DNA of 64,000 nt from Arachnopeziza araneosa (Eukaryota > Ascomycota > Leotiomycetes > Helotiales > Arachnopezizaceae): positions 157,656 through 221,655 of the forward strand of contig QYAI01000050.1 of NCBI GenBank assembly GCA_003988855.1, in the 5' to 3' direction. This document shows, piece after piece, positions 35,360 to 46,424 of the stretch; the first letter of the stretch is position 1, and each line of letters starts with the position of its first letter. The position numbers were made by a program, and so were the translations under genes. The notes beneath the pieces were generated by a model. That model was not told where the DNA came from and searched no databases. It worked only from the letters and a program-made list of their open reading frames with translations.

Positions 35360-36734
35360 TCAGTTTTTCAGTGCGGGTTGGAGCTTCTTGCACTGCTCTT
35401 GTGTATGACCAACAATATCACAGTAACTGCAATCGATTGATCGGGATGGAAATTGAGGGTCGTCATGGTCATCTTCGTTATATCTGTAAGCAACTTTTTC
35501 GTTTTCGAAAGTTCGAGAGGATTTTGAACACTGAAGGTCTTCATGGTCGAACTCAACACGTTCGGAGATCGAAAGCTCGTCCAATGAAACACAGGAAGTC
35601 TTGACAAATTTCGGACACTGAAGCTCCTCATGGCCATCTTTGCCACATTTGAAACAATGCTTTGGGTCCCATGGAAGTCTAGAACATCCAAATATGGATG
35701 TCGGGATACGAGATTCCCAGACCGGCACTGGGTTGTTTTCTGTAGCTAATGATTCCTTGGTTGGAGAATCCGTGTCGGTAGTATCAGGATCTGCGCAAGC
35801 TTCGGTGCGGGCCTCGCTCTCAGATGTTTCAACTCTCATTGTGGAAGTTTGTGTAGGGGTTTCAATTGAAAGTGAATCAACTTTCTCGATCTTGTTCTTT
35901 CCAGCGACATTTCCCTCTTTCGATATCTTTCTGATTTCCTTCGTCATCCATTGAACAGTATTTGCCTTCATGACTGCAAGACTTTCTTTTGAACACATGA
36001 AAAGTGGACCCGAGCGAGAAGCGTCTTTGAACGGCTCCCAAAGAGCAGCCTCATGGCTAGGTAATCTAGCTTCTGATACGAATTCCTTCATTGCCACACT
36101 GAGCATCCGATACATAGTTTCTTCGTAGTATAAGATATTTTGATACCATTCGTCATCATGGACTTCCAGCTCTGCAATTTCTATGAATAGTTAGCAGGAC
36201 ACTTGGGTAGAGACTTTTTCACTGACCTTTAGTCAATTGAACATATTCATCTTGGTCACTAGTGTCATCAACCGTTTCAATGTCCCATCGCATGTCGAGA
36301 CTATCTCCATGGGCCAATTCTCCATTCAGAACAGTTTTAGCATTACGGTGCTCTCTCTTGCGTCTTAGTTGATAAAGTCTCGCCCTCCATGTTACCTGCG
36401 ATACTCGAAGGATGTTGACACAAAGATGCTGATTGCTTTCAAAATGCATGATCTTGGTTCTCAAACGGTGGGATGCTACGACTCCATGAGTGAGCTTTTC
36501 TGTAGATTCATTCTAGACAGCGGTGTTATCAGTAAAACTATTCAGATAGTACAGTAGTCATACGTCTCTGACATTAGATTCCTTTCTCTTTTCTTGAAGA
36601 AGGTGCATCGAGTCCACGAAATTCTCAACAAGAACCCATTTTTGGAAGAAATTAGAGATTTCCGAATTGTTCATAGAAGTAGTTGGTCTTCCCTCTACGA
36701 GCAAACCAGTTTCGAGGTTACGAGTTACCGACAT
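35360..36734 (-). CDS. CCHC zinc-knuckle protein
   Basis: Exons 36734-36564, 36512-36227 and 36180-35360 make 425 residues; the introns of 51 and 46 nt keep phase. The N-terminal half is helical without a recognised domain. The C-terminal part has a clear zinc knuckle, CFKCGKDGHEELQC, and a second one near the end, CSYCDIVGHTQEQC. Between them lie two degenerate units (HEDLQCSKSS and HDDPQFPSRS) that have lost cysteines, suggesting tandem knuckle repeats in decay. CCHC knuckles usually bind single-stranded RNA or DNA. No reverse transcriptase or protease is nearby, so a retrotransposon Gag origin is possible but not supported. A longer N terminus starting at 36794 would add a hydrophobic stretch (VVVYGLLLLA); I chose MSVTRNL because the added part lacks family support. 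Confidence 0.65.
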
Positions 36735-39430
36735 TGTGCGAGGTTCGCTATGAATATCAGCCAAAAGTAAAAGACCGTAAACAACAACAGTCAATAGAGG
36801 TGACAGCTGAGTAACGAGACAAACAGAAAAAAGATATCAGCCGCAAGAGAGAAATTAGTAGATCAGTGTTCGGTCAAAAGAACACCTGGTGGGAATAAAC
36901 AATCATGAGCGGAAGATTGAAAATCAGTGCATAGCTATCATTTAATAGAGAGACGGAAGGCAGTGGTAATTGGAAGTCCAACCAGAAGAGAAACATCAGT
37001 AGAAAGTCAAAGCTTAACAGAAATGAGAACATCTGCAAAGAGTCGAGGGGCATGTCTACAAGAAAAGTATTAACCTACCTTTGACAAGATCCAATACCAG
37101 TTTTCAGATGGACAAGTTACCTTTCTAGAACGCTCACGTTTGTATCGTCAGAAGTTTCTCACCTCCGAGAAAGTGTTATGTAGGTAGTCTTTACGTCGAG
37201 GTTGACCCTGAAAGCGGATAGGGTAGAGTAGAGAAAGTTTCTCTGGAAAATCTCGTTAGCAAACTGATTTCAGGCGAAAGGGAGGTCTTTGGACAAACCG
37301 TAGCTCCAAAGCCGCGCAAGTGCACGCTCAACTCTGATCAACCTCCAGAGGTCTGGCCAAGAGAGTATTAGCAATCTGTATCAAGCCGGCGGGGGCAAGT
37401 GCGAGCACAAGTGTATCTGCATTCGCTCTATTTCCCGATTGGTAATTACCTCGGAGTATCACGAATCGGGGAAAGTCGGCGTGTTTTCTATCGGAAGAGA
37501 AGAAGTCAGTAATAAAAAGAATTCCGGAGGTAACTCAAGTATTCACTCGGTTTGTTATCAATCTACTGACAATGCCAGCATCCAATGAAAATTAATCGTG
37601 TGCTCTTGGGCAACCAGATGGTCAGCTGAAAGAAAACTTTTGGCAGACAACATAACTACCGATTTACCAGGATGTTGCCAATGTACAAGGCAAGGCGACT
37701 GCTGTCAATATTTGTTCTGGTCGCGAGAGAGAGAGCAGTGACAGTGAAAGAAAACCTTTCACCAGGAAGTGCAGATGTCACCGATTTATTCCTTTTGGTC
37801 AGATCAACAACAATGTTTCCATACTACCAGCGCAGAAGAATTATCTTTACCTGATTGTTGAATGTAATAACCTTTCGTTCAGTTGGAAGCGCTTCTTTGG
37901 ATCCGGCCTCGATTTGGATCTACTACATCGATCAATGCATCAGCTGAAAGTTCATATCCGTCCTATCTTGCTTCCATCTGAAGATCAAAGATTGGTTCAC
38001 CAAGTTATGGAAAGAGGAAGACTAACCAGGTGGCTGATGGCGATGATTGTGGATGGCTGGAGAGGTGGGATGATAGGGAGGGTTGAAATTTGGTTGAAGG
38101 AAAAACTGAAGGAAGGAAAGAAGTCGTTTGTTTATTTCATACCCGAGAAAGTGCCGGGAGGTTCCCGGCTAACGAGCAACTAACTATCATTTCGATGCAG
38201 ATTACCAACCTCAACAGATTAGCGAGATTTGAGAGACGAACCTTCATATAATTTAGGACTTTATTTTTTAATTTTTTTTGGGGGCTTTGTTACAACTTGA
38301 AGTGTGTTCAGATACGGTCGGTTCCGACATAACAGCCCCTTGTTTCTTTTACGGCCTCAATTGTAAGCTCCAGGATCTCCATTTTTATTTGACATTCTAA
38401 AACCTGGCATGCAAACTTTGATAAGCCAATAAGGTAGTAATTTTCGGACCCTTATCATGATCCTAAAGCTCAAAGAACTGTCAGACCAGCGCTGGGCTTT
38501 ATAAGCCGCATTAGCTAAAGTCCTAAGAAGTACAATTTTATCCCATCGGAGCAAAGCTCAAGAAAACTACAAACGTCGGCTTGCGGATTTTAAGAACTAT
38601 AAATTTAATTCTCGATCTAAAGGTTAAGATAAGATCCCCAAGAGCCAGCATCCACCTATTGTTTATCAAGATATCAGCGTCAATCAAAACAATTTTATCC
38701 GCAATGTACTATTATTTAACCCTCTGATTTGAGCTTTTATCGTTCTCTTTAATTTAGTACCCTGCTGTGTAGTGCTCTTGGAACAGATGCTAATTCATGG
38801 CAACTTTTTCGCCAGTTCATTCTAACGAGCTAACTTCTGATATACCTGAGCTTTAGGCCAATGTAAGCATGAGATAGTATCCCAATAGTGTTTCAAGAAT
38901 GCTCCCACTTCAACCCTGATGCAAAGCGTGAGAAGCCTGTGGGTCTCAGAGATCTTTCACAATCTAGAGGTCATCCTAAACTTTCAGTACATTAGCAGGA
39001 AGGGAATTTTAGAATCTGCACGTGTGAGATAGCCGTATCATTGCCTCATTGGTTATCGTGAAAGCTTTTTAGTTAGCGTCGCGGGGTTTTCTCTTAAAGA
39101 TATGTAGCTTAATATCCCACCTACCACCAAGTTTCACATCATACAAATAATTTGATTCCGTAAGGTTCTTTGTCGGAAAACTTTCATTAATCACCGACTT
39201 TTACTTAATTAAAGCAAGTTAAAGCAGGTTAGGGGACGACGATGAGAAACGCCCAACGCGAGGGGTTGGACGTGTTCAAAAAGAACTACAATATCATCTA
39301 GCAGCAGACCGGACACAGTAATTACCAGAATGTAAATGAAACCAACGTGAGAAAGCATGACGCAATCCAGTCCAGCCTATCACAAAACGAACCAAGGCCT
39401 TTAACCTGCAAAATATCCTCATTCCCAGCA
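36735..39430. other. Gene-poor, partly AT-rich stretch
   Basis: I could not assemble a gene in these 2.7 kb. From about 38200 to 39250 the sequence is AT-rich with short stop-riddled frames, compatible with decayed repeat DNA. Homopolymer runs occur at 38258-38285. Confidence 0.4.
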
Positions 39431-39886
39431 CTAATCTGCAGCATTCCCGTTCTGGGGATCCACTCCACTATCATTGAGAACTCCATGAATCTTTTTCAAG
39501 TGCTGCCTGAGGTGGTCTTTCCTCTTGAACCCATTTTGACCTCCTCTCTTACACATGCTGAAGTGGCATGCATAACCCCTCGAAGAAGCATGGCTGAGCT
39601 GATGCCGCTGAAGGTCGGACCTTCTTTTGTAGGATTTAGAACAATTAGTAATATCACATGCGTATTGGTGTTTGCTTGGAGTCAATTGAATGTCGTGAAC
39701 TGGAAAGTCGATATGTGGCTGGTTTTCTTGGTCCTCATTGGGAGTTGCTTGAAAAAGCTGTGATTCGAGCTGTCTGAGATAAATCATGAGTAAAGATTCA
39801 AGAGGACAAGAGGGCAATATGCTGCGCAACTCACTCGGGTGTAAAGCTGGCCATAGTGCTAGATAGATGCGCTGGTACTGATCCAT
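39431..39886 (-). CDS. C2H2 zinc-finger protein (part)
   Basis: A 151-codon exon carrying two fungal-type C2H2 fingers: YACDITNCSKSYKRRSDLQRH followed by His in the next loop, and YACHFSMCKRGG...RKDHLRQHLKKIH, in which the inter-cysteine loop is extended as in many ascomycete fingers of this type. The protein is presumably a nuclear DNA-binding regulator. ATG 39886 is the last possible start before an in-frame TGA. An upstream acidic/Ser-rich frame at 40053-40364 looks like an N-terminal exon of the same gene. A middle exon with FLNTLEPSVILEW can be placed at about 40014-39970, but I found no donor/acceptor pair that brings all three parts into one frame. The full structure is unresolved, and the gene may be broken. 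Confidence 0.6.
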   Translation of the reverse strand: MDQYQRIYLALWPALHPSELRSILPSCPLESLLMIYLRQLESQLFQATPNEDQENQPHIDFPVHDIQLTPSKHQYACDITNCSKSYKRRSDLQRHQLSHASSRGYACHFSMCKRGGQNGFKRKDHLRQHLKKIHGVLNDSGVDPQNGNAAD

Positions 39887-40052
39887 CCATGAGGGAATAT
39901 ATCATACTATATTTAGTTAGCTCCTACATAGGAATATCCATTGTAATCTTTACTTATACGCTTCTGTTGGCCACTCCAGAATTACGGATGGCTCAAGAGT
40001 GTTGAGACTGCACTAACATTAGCCTTCTGGAAATTCTTGCTGGACAAAAGTC

Positions 40053-40364
40053 TCACAACTCGTCTGCCAAACCGAATGTTGTCCCACCCAAGTCATCGCG
40101 TGCATCGAATGTCTTAGCCTGCAGTGTGGTCTCGAGGCCTTCAACATTTTCCACACCGCCAAGATGCTCTTGCGGAGAGTAAGAGTCAACCTCTGAATAT
40201 ACTAGTCCTTCGAATGCTTCTGCATTTCCTAATGCGAAATCATGATTGGTAAGGTTGATTGGTTCGACGAATTCTGTGGCATTGGGAGGCCTGGAGAGAG
40301 TTCGGTGATTTGGATGAGGGACAGAAGATAAGACATCAGAATCCGAGAAAGCGTGAGAAGCCAA
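40053..40364 (-). CDS. Probable N-terminal exon of the C2H2 gene
   Basis: An open frame starting MASHAFSDSDVLSSVPHPNH, rich in Ser, Glu and Asn, with a GTGAGA donor-like site just before its stop. It has no domain of its own. It is linked to the finger exon only by orientation and distance; it could be a separate small gene. Confidence 0.35.
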   Translation of the reverse strand: MASHAFSDSDVLSSVPHPNHRTLSRPPNATEFVEPINLTNHDFALGNAEAFEGLVYSEVDSYSPQEHLGGVENVEGLETTLQAKTFDARDDLGGTTFGLADEL

Positions 40365-40470
40365 GCCACTGTGGCAAGTAAGTCTCGTTTCTCATGGTGC
40401 GGAGTGGTATATAGGTAACTTAGCTGATCAGTACGGTATGACTGACTTCCTTCGAATGTCAATGAATAGA

Positions 40471-40676
40471 GCAAAGTGATCCTGAGAGCATCGTGCTCAC
40501 AGCTCGTCACACTTTACTCGTCGAAAGCAGAGTGATCCTGAGAGCATCGTGCTCACAGCTCGTCACACTTCGAAAGCAGAGTGATCCTGAGAGCATCGCG
40601 CTCACAGCTCGTCACACTTTACTAGCCGAAAGCAGAGTGATCCTGAGAGCATAGAGCTCACAGCTCGTCACACTTC
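40471..40676. repeat. Minisatellite with hairpin-forming units
   Basis: Four copies of a unit beginning agtgatcctgagagcat start at 40475, 40531, 40580 and 40636, so periods are 56, 49 and 56. The difference is a 7-nt insert (tactcgt or tactagc) present in alternate units. Each unit contains an inverted repeat, gagca-tcg-tgctc in copies 1 and 2 and altered forms in 3 and 4, inside outer arms gtga/tcac. It lies just upstream of the putative C2H2 gene. Confidence 0.85.
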
Positions 40677-42000
40677 GCTTGAATGTATATGCTGTATCTG
40701 TAGTTCGGTACGTCTTGCGTGAGTTGGACTCCTTTACCGGCTAAGAGTAATAAATTTAGTAATGCGTTCGCTTTGTGCATAATTCTGATTGAATTCTAGC
40801 TCAGATTAGCGTTGAATATTAAACTAGAATATACAGGAGTTGGGAAAATAAAAGGTTCAGCTTATGCCGCTCTGATAGCTTGATTGCAAGATCATTTTGA
40901 TCGTAAACATTGAATTTCGAGAAATGTAAATCAAGAACAAAGGAAAGAAGAGCCACAGAAAAACTTCACCACTGCACACAGTCCCGGATTCTGATGTCTT
41001 ATACCCTGTCCCTGTATTAGTGTCACTGGTTAGATTGTGGTTAGTGCTGTTAAAGGTGCGAGTCCGCGAGCTTCTCATCGAAGAACAAAGGGGGGGTGGA
41101 GGAGGACTAACAGAAGTGGTCGCTTGCAAGTCTGACAACATTGCACATCCACTTGGTTAGAACAAAAAGGTGAAAGGCGCCCAGCTGCTGCGGGTGCTGC
41201 CTGGGATGGCATTTTTCGTAGTATGCAGGAAAATTCAATGGCTCCGCGATGCTGGGAGATACGCTCCACTACCATAAATCCTAGGTACAGCACCTTTCTC
41301 AAGGACTTGTCCTAGTAACAAACACTAGGTATGAAGGACGTGGTGGGCTTTTACAAGCCACTACCGCGAGATCTTGTACAGATTGGAATTTGAGGGTTGC
41401 GCGAGGCTTTAACATGCTGTAGCGACGCTTTGCAGGGATCGCCTTTTCCACCTTCTTTTCCGCCTTCCAGCCCTTCGCTAGGACCAGCGACCAATGAGTG
41501 CTCAACCATCCTATATCCCACAGAGGCCCACTGCGCCTTCAGCCCTTTGTAAAGTGTTTTACCTCGCCTTATCACGCCTTTCACGCCTTTCACGCACTAG
41601 CGTTCCCAGTCGAGGACACTCAGCCCCAAGATACAGCCTGACGATACATATACCTCACACCCGGTCTAGCAGTTCCTACGGTAACAGAAACGCCATTTAT
41701 CATTGGTAGGAGAATTTTACTACGGCTCTAAATCATGTCCATTCCACTCTGCTTTGGTATATAGTCAAGACTACCTTTGTTTGTGCATGATTACCGATAT
41801 ATCTCAGAGGACAATTCAACCTACTAGAATCTATTTCTATCCTTAGACCTAAGCAGTCGCTGCTCTAACCTACGCTTAACCCTAAGTCCTAAGCACAGAA
41901 CGATGAGGCAGTTGTCCAGATATTCGTTCAGATATATGGCAACAAGTTTCGCGGATCCATCTATCAGGTATCTACGTGTTGCATTGGTTCGAGGCGGTGT
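40677..42000. other. Gene-poor stretch
   Basis: A minus-strand frame at 40857-41141 has a hydrophobic segment (VFLWLFFPLFLIYI), and an overlapping one at 41075-41302 has a CCQTC motif. I could not join them convincingly. Direct repeats (cgcctttcacgcctttcacgc) lie at about 41573-41596. Confidence 0.4.
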
Positions 42001-42484
42001 TCAATACTTGGCCGGATCATCAGGATGCGCCGTGTCCTTCGACCGCAGCGGGCTCATCAAAAGCGAATACTCAAACTTTCGATCGACGAACCTCAGGAGC
42101 TCGGGATTGACATTGTTTGTGTTGAGCCCCATTTTGTATTCTCCTCCGTCAGCAGGCGGAGGTCGAATGGGCCACCAATAGCATCTACCGTACACAACGT
42201 CAGCCTTCGATCGAACGGAGCAGAAATGGCTCGACTTACACGCAACCGCAGTTATCGCAGAAGTTGAAAGTTAGGTCTCGGTCGCCCCAGACATACTGCT
42301 TGGTCACTGCGTCCGGCTTCGTTTCGATCTTGACTTCGTCGGGATGGTAGTAGCCCCAAGCGGCGCCGTAGCGTCTACAAAGCGTGCATTGGCATACGTT
42401 GATGTACGCGGGGAGTCGGGGAACCGTGACCGTGATGGCACCGCAGTGGCAGCTGGAGCGGATCGAGGTGTCTGTCGCCGCCAT
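42001..42484 (-). CDS. GFA-type (Mss4-like) zinc enzyme
   Basis: Exons 42484-42240 and 42184-42001 (55-nt intron, GTAAGT donor) encode 142 residues. The CHCGAITVTV start, CQCTLCRRYGAAWGYY centre and FCDNCGCVCYWWP joint are the paired cysteine motifs of the glutathione-dependent formaldehyde-activating (GFA) fold, which binds structural and catalytic zinc. The C-terminal exon (MGLNTNNVNPE..) has the usual asparagine-rich loop. Members named GFA add glutathione to formaldehyde, but most fungal paralogues have no proven substrate, so only the fold is assigned. Confidence 0.87.
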
Positions 42485-43140
42485 GTTGTCTCGTGTTGTT
42501 CAAGCTGGAGCATGTCAGACAGACGGACGGACGGCCTTGGAGCTCGCGTCGAGGGCGCGTCCACCCCGCGAATATCTAGGTCCGTTGTTCTGAATTATAC
42601 GCACCCTCGTCAGTTTCACGTGCAACATCATTTCTTCCTATCTACACGTATACCAGCTATAGATAGGTATTACCGTATTAAGACAATGAGATTTACCGAT
42701 ATAATCACGACGAAAATTCAAAGGGGTGGAAATTGTCAAGGAGATTCATAGCAGCATCACATGAGAAAGTCAGCCGTGGGTTTTGATTTGAGTGCTTCCA
42801 TTGTGCAAACGCCTCAGACACCTGTTAGAATCTAGAGGTATCAATCGCAACAACCTTCCCTCCTTCCGGCTTTCCATCGACAGGCTCGGCAAGTCCGCCT
42901 GTCGTAGTCGCGTCAGAAGCCAAATATGAGAAAGGCCAGGCATGCTTATAGCAGATTTCATTGCAGGGGGAAACGAAAGATGGCATTGGTGGCAACGCTT
43001 GCGACGTTGTGCATTGTAGCATTTATTTTGGGACTTTCTATTCATGCTTCGTTCTTGAAATCTAAGAAAGTATGGTGGTTGCTTCGCTAAATCAATCGAT
43101 GTTGCCAATTAGGTAAGTTTCCCAAAGACATACAGACTTA

Positions 43141-43391
43141 GGCACGATAGAGCGTGTATCCGGATGTTCACTCTAAACTCCATCTACAACACAATGTTCA
43201 TGTGTTAGCCTCTGATCAGCTACTGACTCTTCTTGCGTAGTGGCGCCCCTATTATTGTTCTTCGGCACGAGAGAGCGTATATCCGATATCATCCACTCCA
43301 AATTCCATCCACCGGACAATGCCAATATGTTAGCCTCTGCTTAGCTACGGACCTCTCCTCCGTCATGGCGCTCCTATTATTGTTTTTTCGG
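43141..43391. repeat. Diverged tandem duplication, unit about 123 bp
   Basis: Copy 1 (43141-43263) and copy 2 (43264-43391) both start ggcacga.agagcgt.tatccg and both end in cctattattgttctttcgg-like sequence, sharing tgttagcctctg and cagctac/tagctac blocks. Many of the differences between the two are C/T or A/G changes. Confidence 0.8.
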
Positions 43392-44446
43392 TACAAAACG
43401 AGCACGCTCCCCAGCCGAGTTCTATGCGGCGCTAGGCATCGAAGAGTGCGCGTCATCATTACGAACGAGCAAATGAGGGGATGGAGATATGAAACGTGGG
43501 CAGTGGCTGGGAGTCTATGAGTTGTTCACCAAGGACGTTATCGCGATGCGTGCTAATCCACTGGGTTAGGATGTATATAGATTGTACTATTATTGGGGCA
43601 AGGCGACAAAGGCCAGAGGATACATTGCCAGATAGAGGAAGCTTAGTTAGCCAGCTCAGCAGCTTTGAGTTAATGCTTGAGTGTCATCTTTGTTAACTCA
43701 GCCTCTTCGATGGATTCTACTAAGGGCCTATCCGCGTTACTTGGCAGCAACATTCACGCTTAAGACTAGAATCTTCTTCAAGTTTTCGGCCTTCGTCTAC
43801 GGAAGGCAAAGTGAAGCGAAAATAACTCGTGAAGTTACAGCCATTATTTTACAGTCGTAGCTGAGGGAGTCAAAACAACACCACCTCTTACATGTTTAGG
43901 GTAGAGCCACTTTTAATTGCTTGTATCTTACTCTACATCATCAGTAGTTTTAGCTGTATAGACTCAGCAAAGATACAAATAGGAGCGAGCAGTTGGAAAA
44001 AGGTGATGGTGATGGTGATACGGAGAGAAGTGGATCGTCAAGTACGAGATGGGAAATGCGAGACAGATACCGAGCTTGGTGGGCTTGAAGAGCGCGAGCC
44101 CTAGCTGGTGAAGGTTGGAGATTAGCTTGAACTACAGAGGCGAGTTTGTTGGTCTTGCTATGGAGGGTTTGTAAAGTCTCTCTCTCTAGTAATTGTCTCC
44201 AGTAACTAGGTCTGCACTGTCATAGCTTTTGTACTCTAAAATTGGATCCACCTTAACGTCCCCAGTATGTAACCCCCGTCTGATTCATTCTGCTATATCC
44301 CTATGTTTCCAATCTTGATACAATTTTTAGTAGCGGGTGGCGGATGAACTATGATATATTGGCGACAGGTCTTTTAAAACCTCCCAAAGTTCTTGATTAA
44401 AACAAATATCGCCATCGAGTTTAATGACACTTAGAGGAGGATAACA

Positions 44447-44462
44447 ATATATATATATATAT
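44447..44462. repeat. (AT)8 microsatellite
   Basis: Sixteen bases of perfect AT dinucleotide, just 3' of the HET-domain gene. Confidence 0.9.
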
Positions 44463-44498
44463 GTATATTGGATATCCCGTGTTTGTAAAGTCTTCAAA

Positions 44499-46079
44499 TC
44501 AAGCCAATTCTTCTCGTGTCGGGCACCGTTTGACTTCAAGCACCGTTAATCTTCTATCTCCCATGAACTGCTTTCGAATCCCAACGCGAATGCAACTGCC
44601 GTTTTCCAGCTCTCGAAACCGGCGGTCGAGGAGAGGGTCGTGCTTCCAGCTAATCTCTGCTGACCTGATCTGATCGCCAGAACTCGAATTCTCTCCCAGA
44701 TAGCTGAGAAACAAGCTTTTCAAAGATTTTCCGGATTCTAGGCTATCAAGATTGAATGAATGATTCTTGCCATCATACCTAGCGATAATTACCAGATTTA
44801 AGCCCTGGGGCCCCGCAAAGTGGAGTGCACCAGGTTCAAGGCCCCAGTATTCAAGTGAAGCTATCCCAGCTATCGTACGAATCTGGGGGTAGGACGCTAC
44901 CAGTGATATACCGTGCTCCCGCAGACCAATTTCTTTGAGGCAAAAATGCGACTCAGGATTTTTCCAAGCCGTCTGTGGTGGCTGACGCACGTATATGTTC
45001 TCTCTTTTCGACTTTCCTAGCTGTCTAGCCTGAGGAAATGTTGCTACTTTGAGAGCGTTGCTTTCGCCTCGGAGATACTCTTCGCCTGTTTTCTCCATGC
45101 GCTTAAGCTCGATGCCGACGATACTATCCGGCCGCAACATATCTTGACAATCAAGTATAGCAATGAAGGAGTCTTGACTAGGGGCCATTCTTGTGTTACC
45201 TAAAATGGGGACTTGAATATGAATGCCCTGACTCGTAGAGAAAATGGGCTGAGAAGTCTCATACTTGGCGCTTATGATGTTTCCAGAGTTGACGAAGGAT
45301 GATGGAGATGTGGCTAGGAGGCCACAAAGCTTAGGTTTGTCGGATGACCATGCAAAAATTGATTGGTCATTGGATCTTCGCATGATCTCCTCTTGCAGCC
45401 GAATGAAGGCTCCTTCTGCTTCACCGTACAACATTGGCATGTTCACATCGAAGATTCCCATCAAACAATATGCTTCATCTTCAACCCTGGTAGTTACGCG
45501 TTTCGATGCCCAACTCATTCTTTGTGCTAGGCTGGTTTCTCGAATGTCAGCTCCAAGGAGAATTTCAGATTTTATGCCAGTTGCCTTGGAGATGTAGCCG
45601 TGCGAACTATTCTTCGTCCCAATCTCTGTCCAATCATCGCCGAGGAATATGACAGACGAGGGTGCGATCAGTTCTTGTAATGTCCAACCTCTCGTGAACC
45701 ATCGACTCTCTATAAAATCTGACCACATGGTTGCTAGATTATCAGCAGGCGATACGTCTGCTAGGTACGCGTAGCAGACTTCTGATTGTTGATACCAACG
45801 ATACATGGAGTTGATAGCCTCGGATAGCTCAGCACTGCTCGTTTTATCAATGCAGCAAGTGTCGATCCACACATATTCGAACCCGTCTTCGGCAGCAACC
45901 TGGCACGATCGCCGAATTTTCTCCCAGCCTTTCCCTTTAGCTGTACGTGGATCACTGGCTTCAAAGTCTTGAATGGATATCTCATTCTCGCCCCAAGTGT
46001 GGGAAAGGATGGCGTACGGAGGTCGTGATCTCAGGATGAAATCCTTCATGGTGAGATCTCCGGTATGAAGTAAACGCAT
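44499..46079 (-). CDS. HET-domain protein
   Basis: A single 526-residue frame. The N-terminal HET domain is complete: YAILSHTWGENEISIQDF near residue 23, GFEYVWIDTCCIDKTSSAELSEAINSMYRWY near 67-97, CYAYLADV near 102, and SRWFTRGWTLQELIAP near 125-140. This domain occurs in proteins that trigger programmed cell death when incompatible fungal strains fuse. The C-terminal region of about 300 residues (from SWASKRVTTRVEDEAYCLMGIFDVNMPMLYGEG-like segment onward) is the conserved extension of DUF-type HET proteins related to HET-E/HET-D N termini, but no WD repeats or NACHT follow. It lies about 2 kb from the NLR gene, with a thioesterase between. Confidence 0.9.
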   Translation of the reverse strand: MRLLHTGDLTMKDFILRSRPPYAILSHTWGENEISIQDFEASDPRTAKGKGWEKIRRSCQVAAEDGFEYVWIDTCCIDKTSSAELSEAINSMYRWYQQSEVCYAYLADVSPADNLATMWSDFIESRWFTRGWTLQELIAPSSVIFLGDDWTEIGTKNSSHGYISKATGIKSEILLGADIRETSLAQRMSWASKRVTTRVEDEAYCLMGIFDVNMPMLYGEAEGAFIRLQEEIMRRSNDQSIFAWSSDKPKLCGLLATSPSSFVNSGNIISAKYETSQPIFSTSQGIHIQVPILGNTRMAPSQDSFIAILDCQDMLRPDSIVGIELKRMEKTGEEYLRGESNALKVATFPQARQLGKSKRENIYVRQPPQTAWKNPESHFCLKEIGLREHGISLVASYPQIRTIAGIASLEYWGLEPGALHFAGPQGLNLVIIARYDGKNHSFNLDSLESGKSLKSLFLSYLGENSSSGDQIRSAEISWKHDPLLDRRFRELENGSCIRVGIRKQFMGDRRLTVLEVKRCPTREELA

Positions 46080-46424
46080 AGTGAAATTATCCAGTTGATT
46101 TTGCGGTTGAGGGTTGAGACCGAGTAAGCAGTATTAACATAGTATCTGATGCTCGATTCAATGTCTGGGACGACGAGTGATCCAGTGGCATGCATGTAAG
46201 CACTCCAGAGAGGCCGTGCAGCTGACTGTCAAAATAGCGTCACCTGATATGCAAGCCACTTCAATAATTCGAAGTTAGCGTGAATATCGAAAAAGGAATG
46301 GGTACAGGTATTGAAAGTTGTACTGGTTCTCTATGACATGGTTGATTCTCATTCAACGAACAAATTGTGTACTAGGCTACGTAGGCACGTGATTATATAC
46401 TTTCCGGTCGACGTTTGAGTATTT
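46080..46424. other. Intergenic, upstream of HET gene
   Basis: Includes a CACGTG core at 46386-46391; nothing else recognised. Confidence 0.5.

Larger units (their letters stand above)
42485..44498. other. Gene-poor region with tandem duplication
   Basis: Contains the duplication listed separately (43141-43391), an AT microsatellite and, on the minus strand at 42825-43022, a 65-codon frame ending KVVAIDTSRF whose start could not be resolved. No other gene is supported. Confidence 0.45.

Noticed and set aside
35360..36734. LTR-retrotransposon Gag
   Set aside because: No protease, reverse transcriptase, integrase or LTRs nearby, and the gene has two introns.
40471..40676. CRISPR-like array
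   Set aside because: Spacer parts are repeated too, periods alternate, and the genome is eukaryotic; it is a minisatellite.
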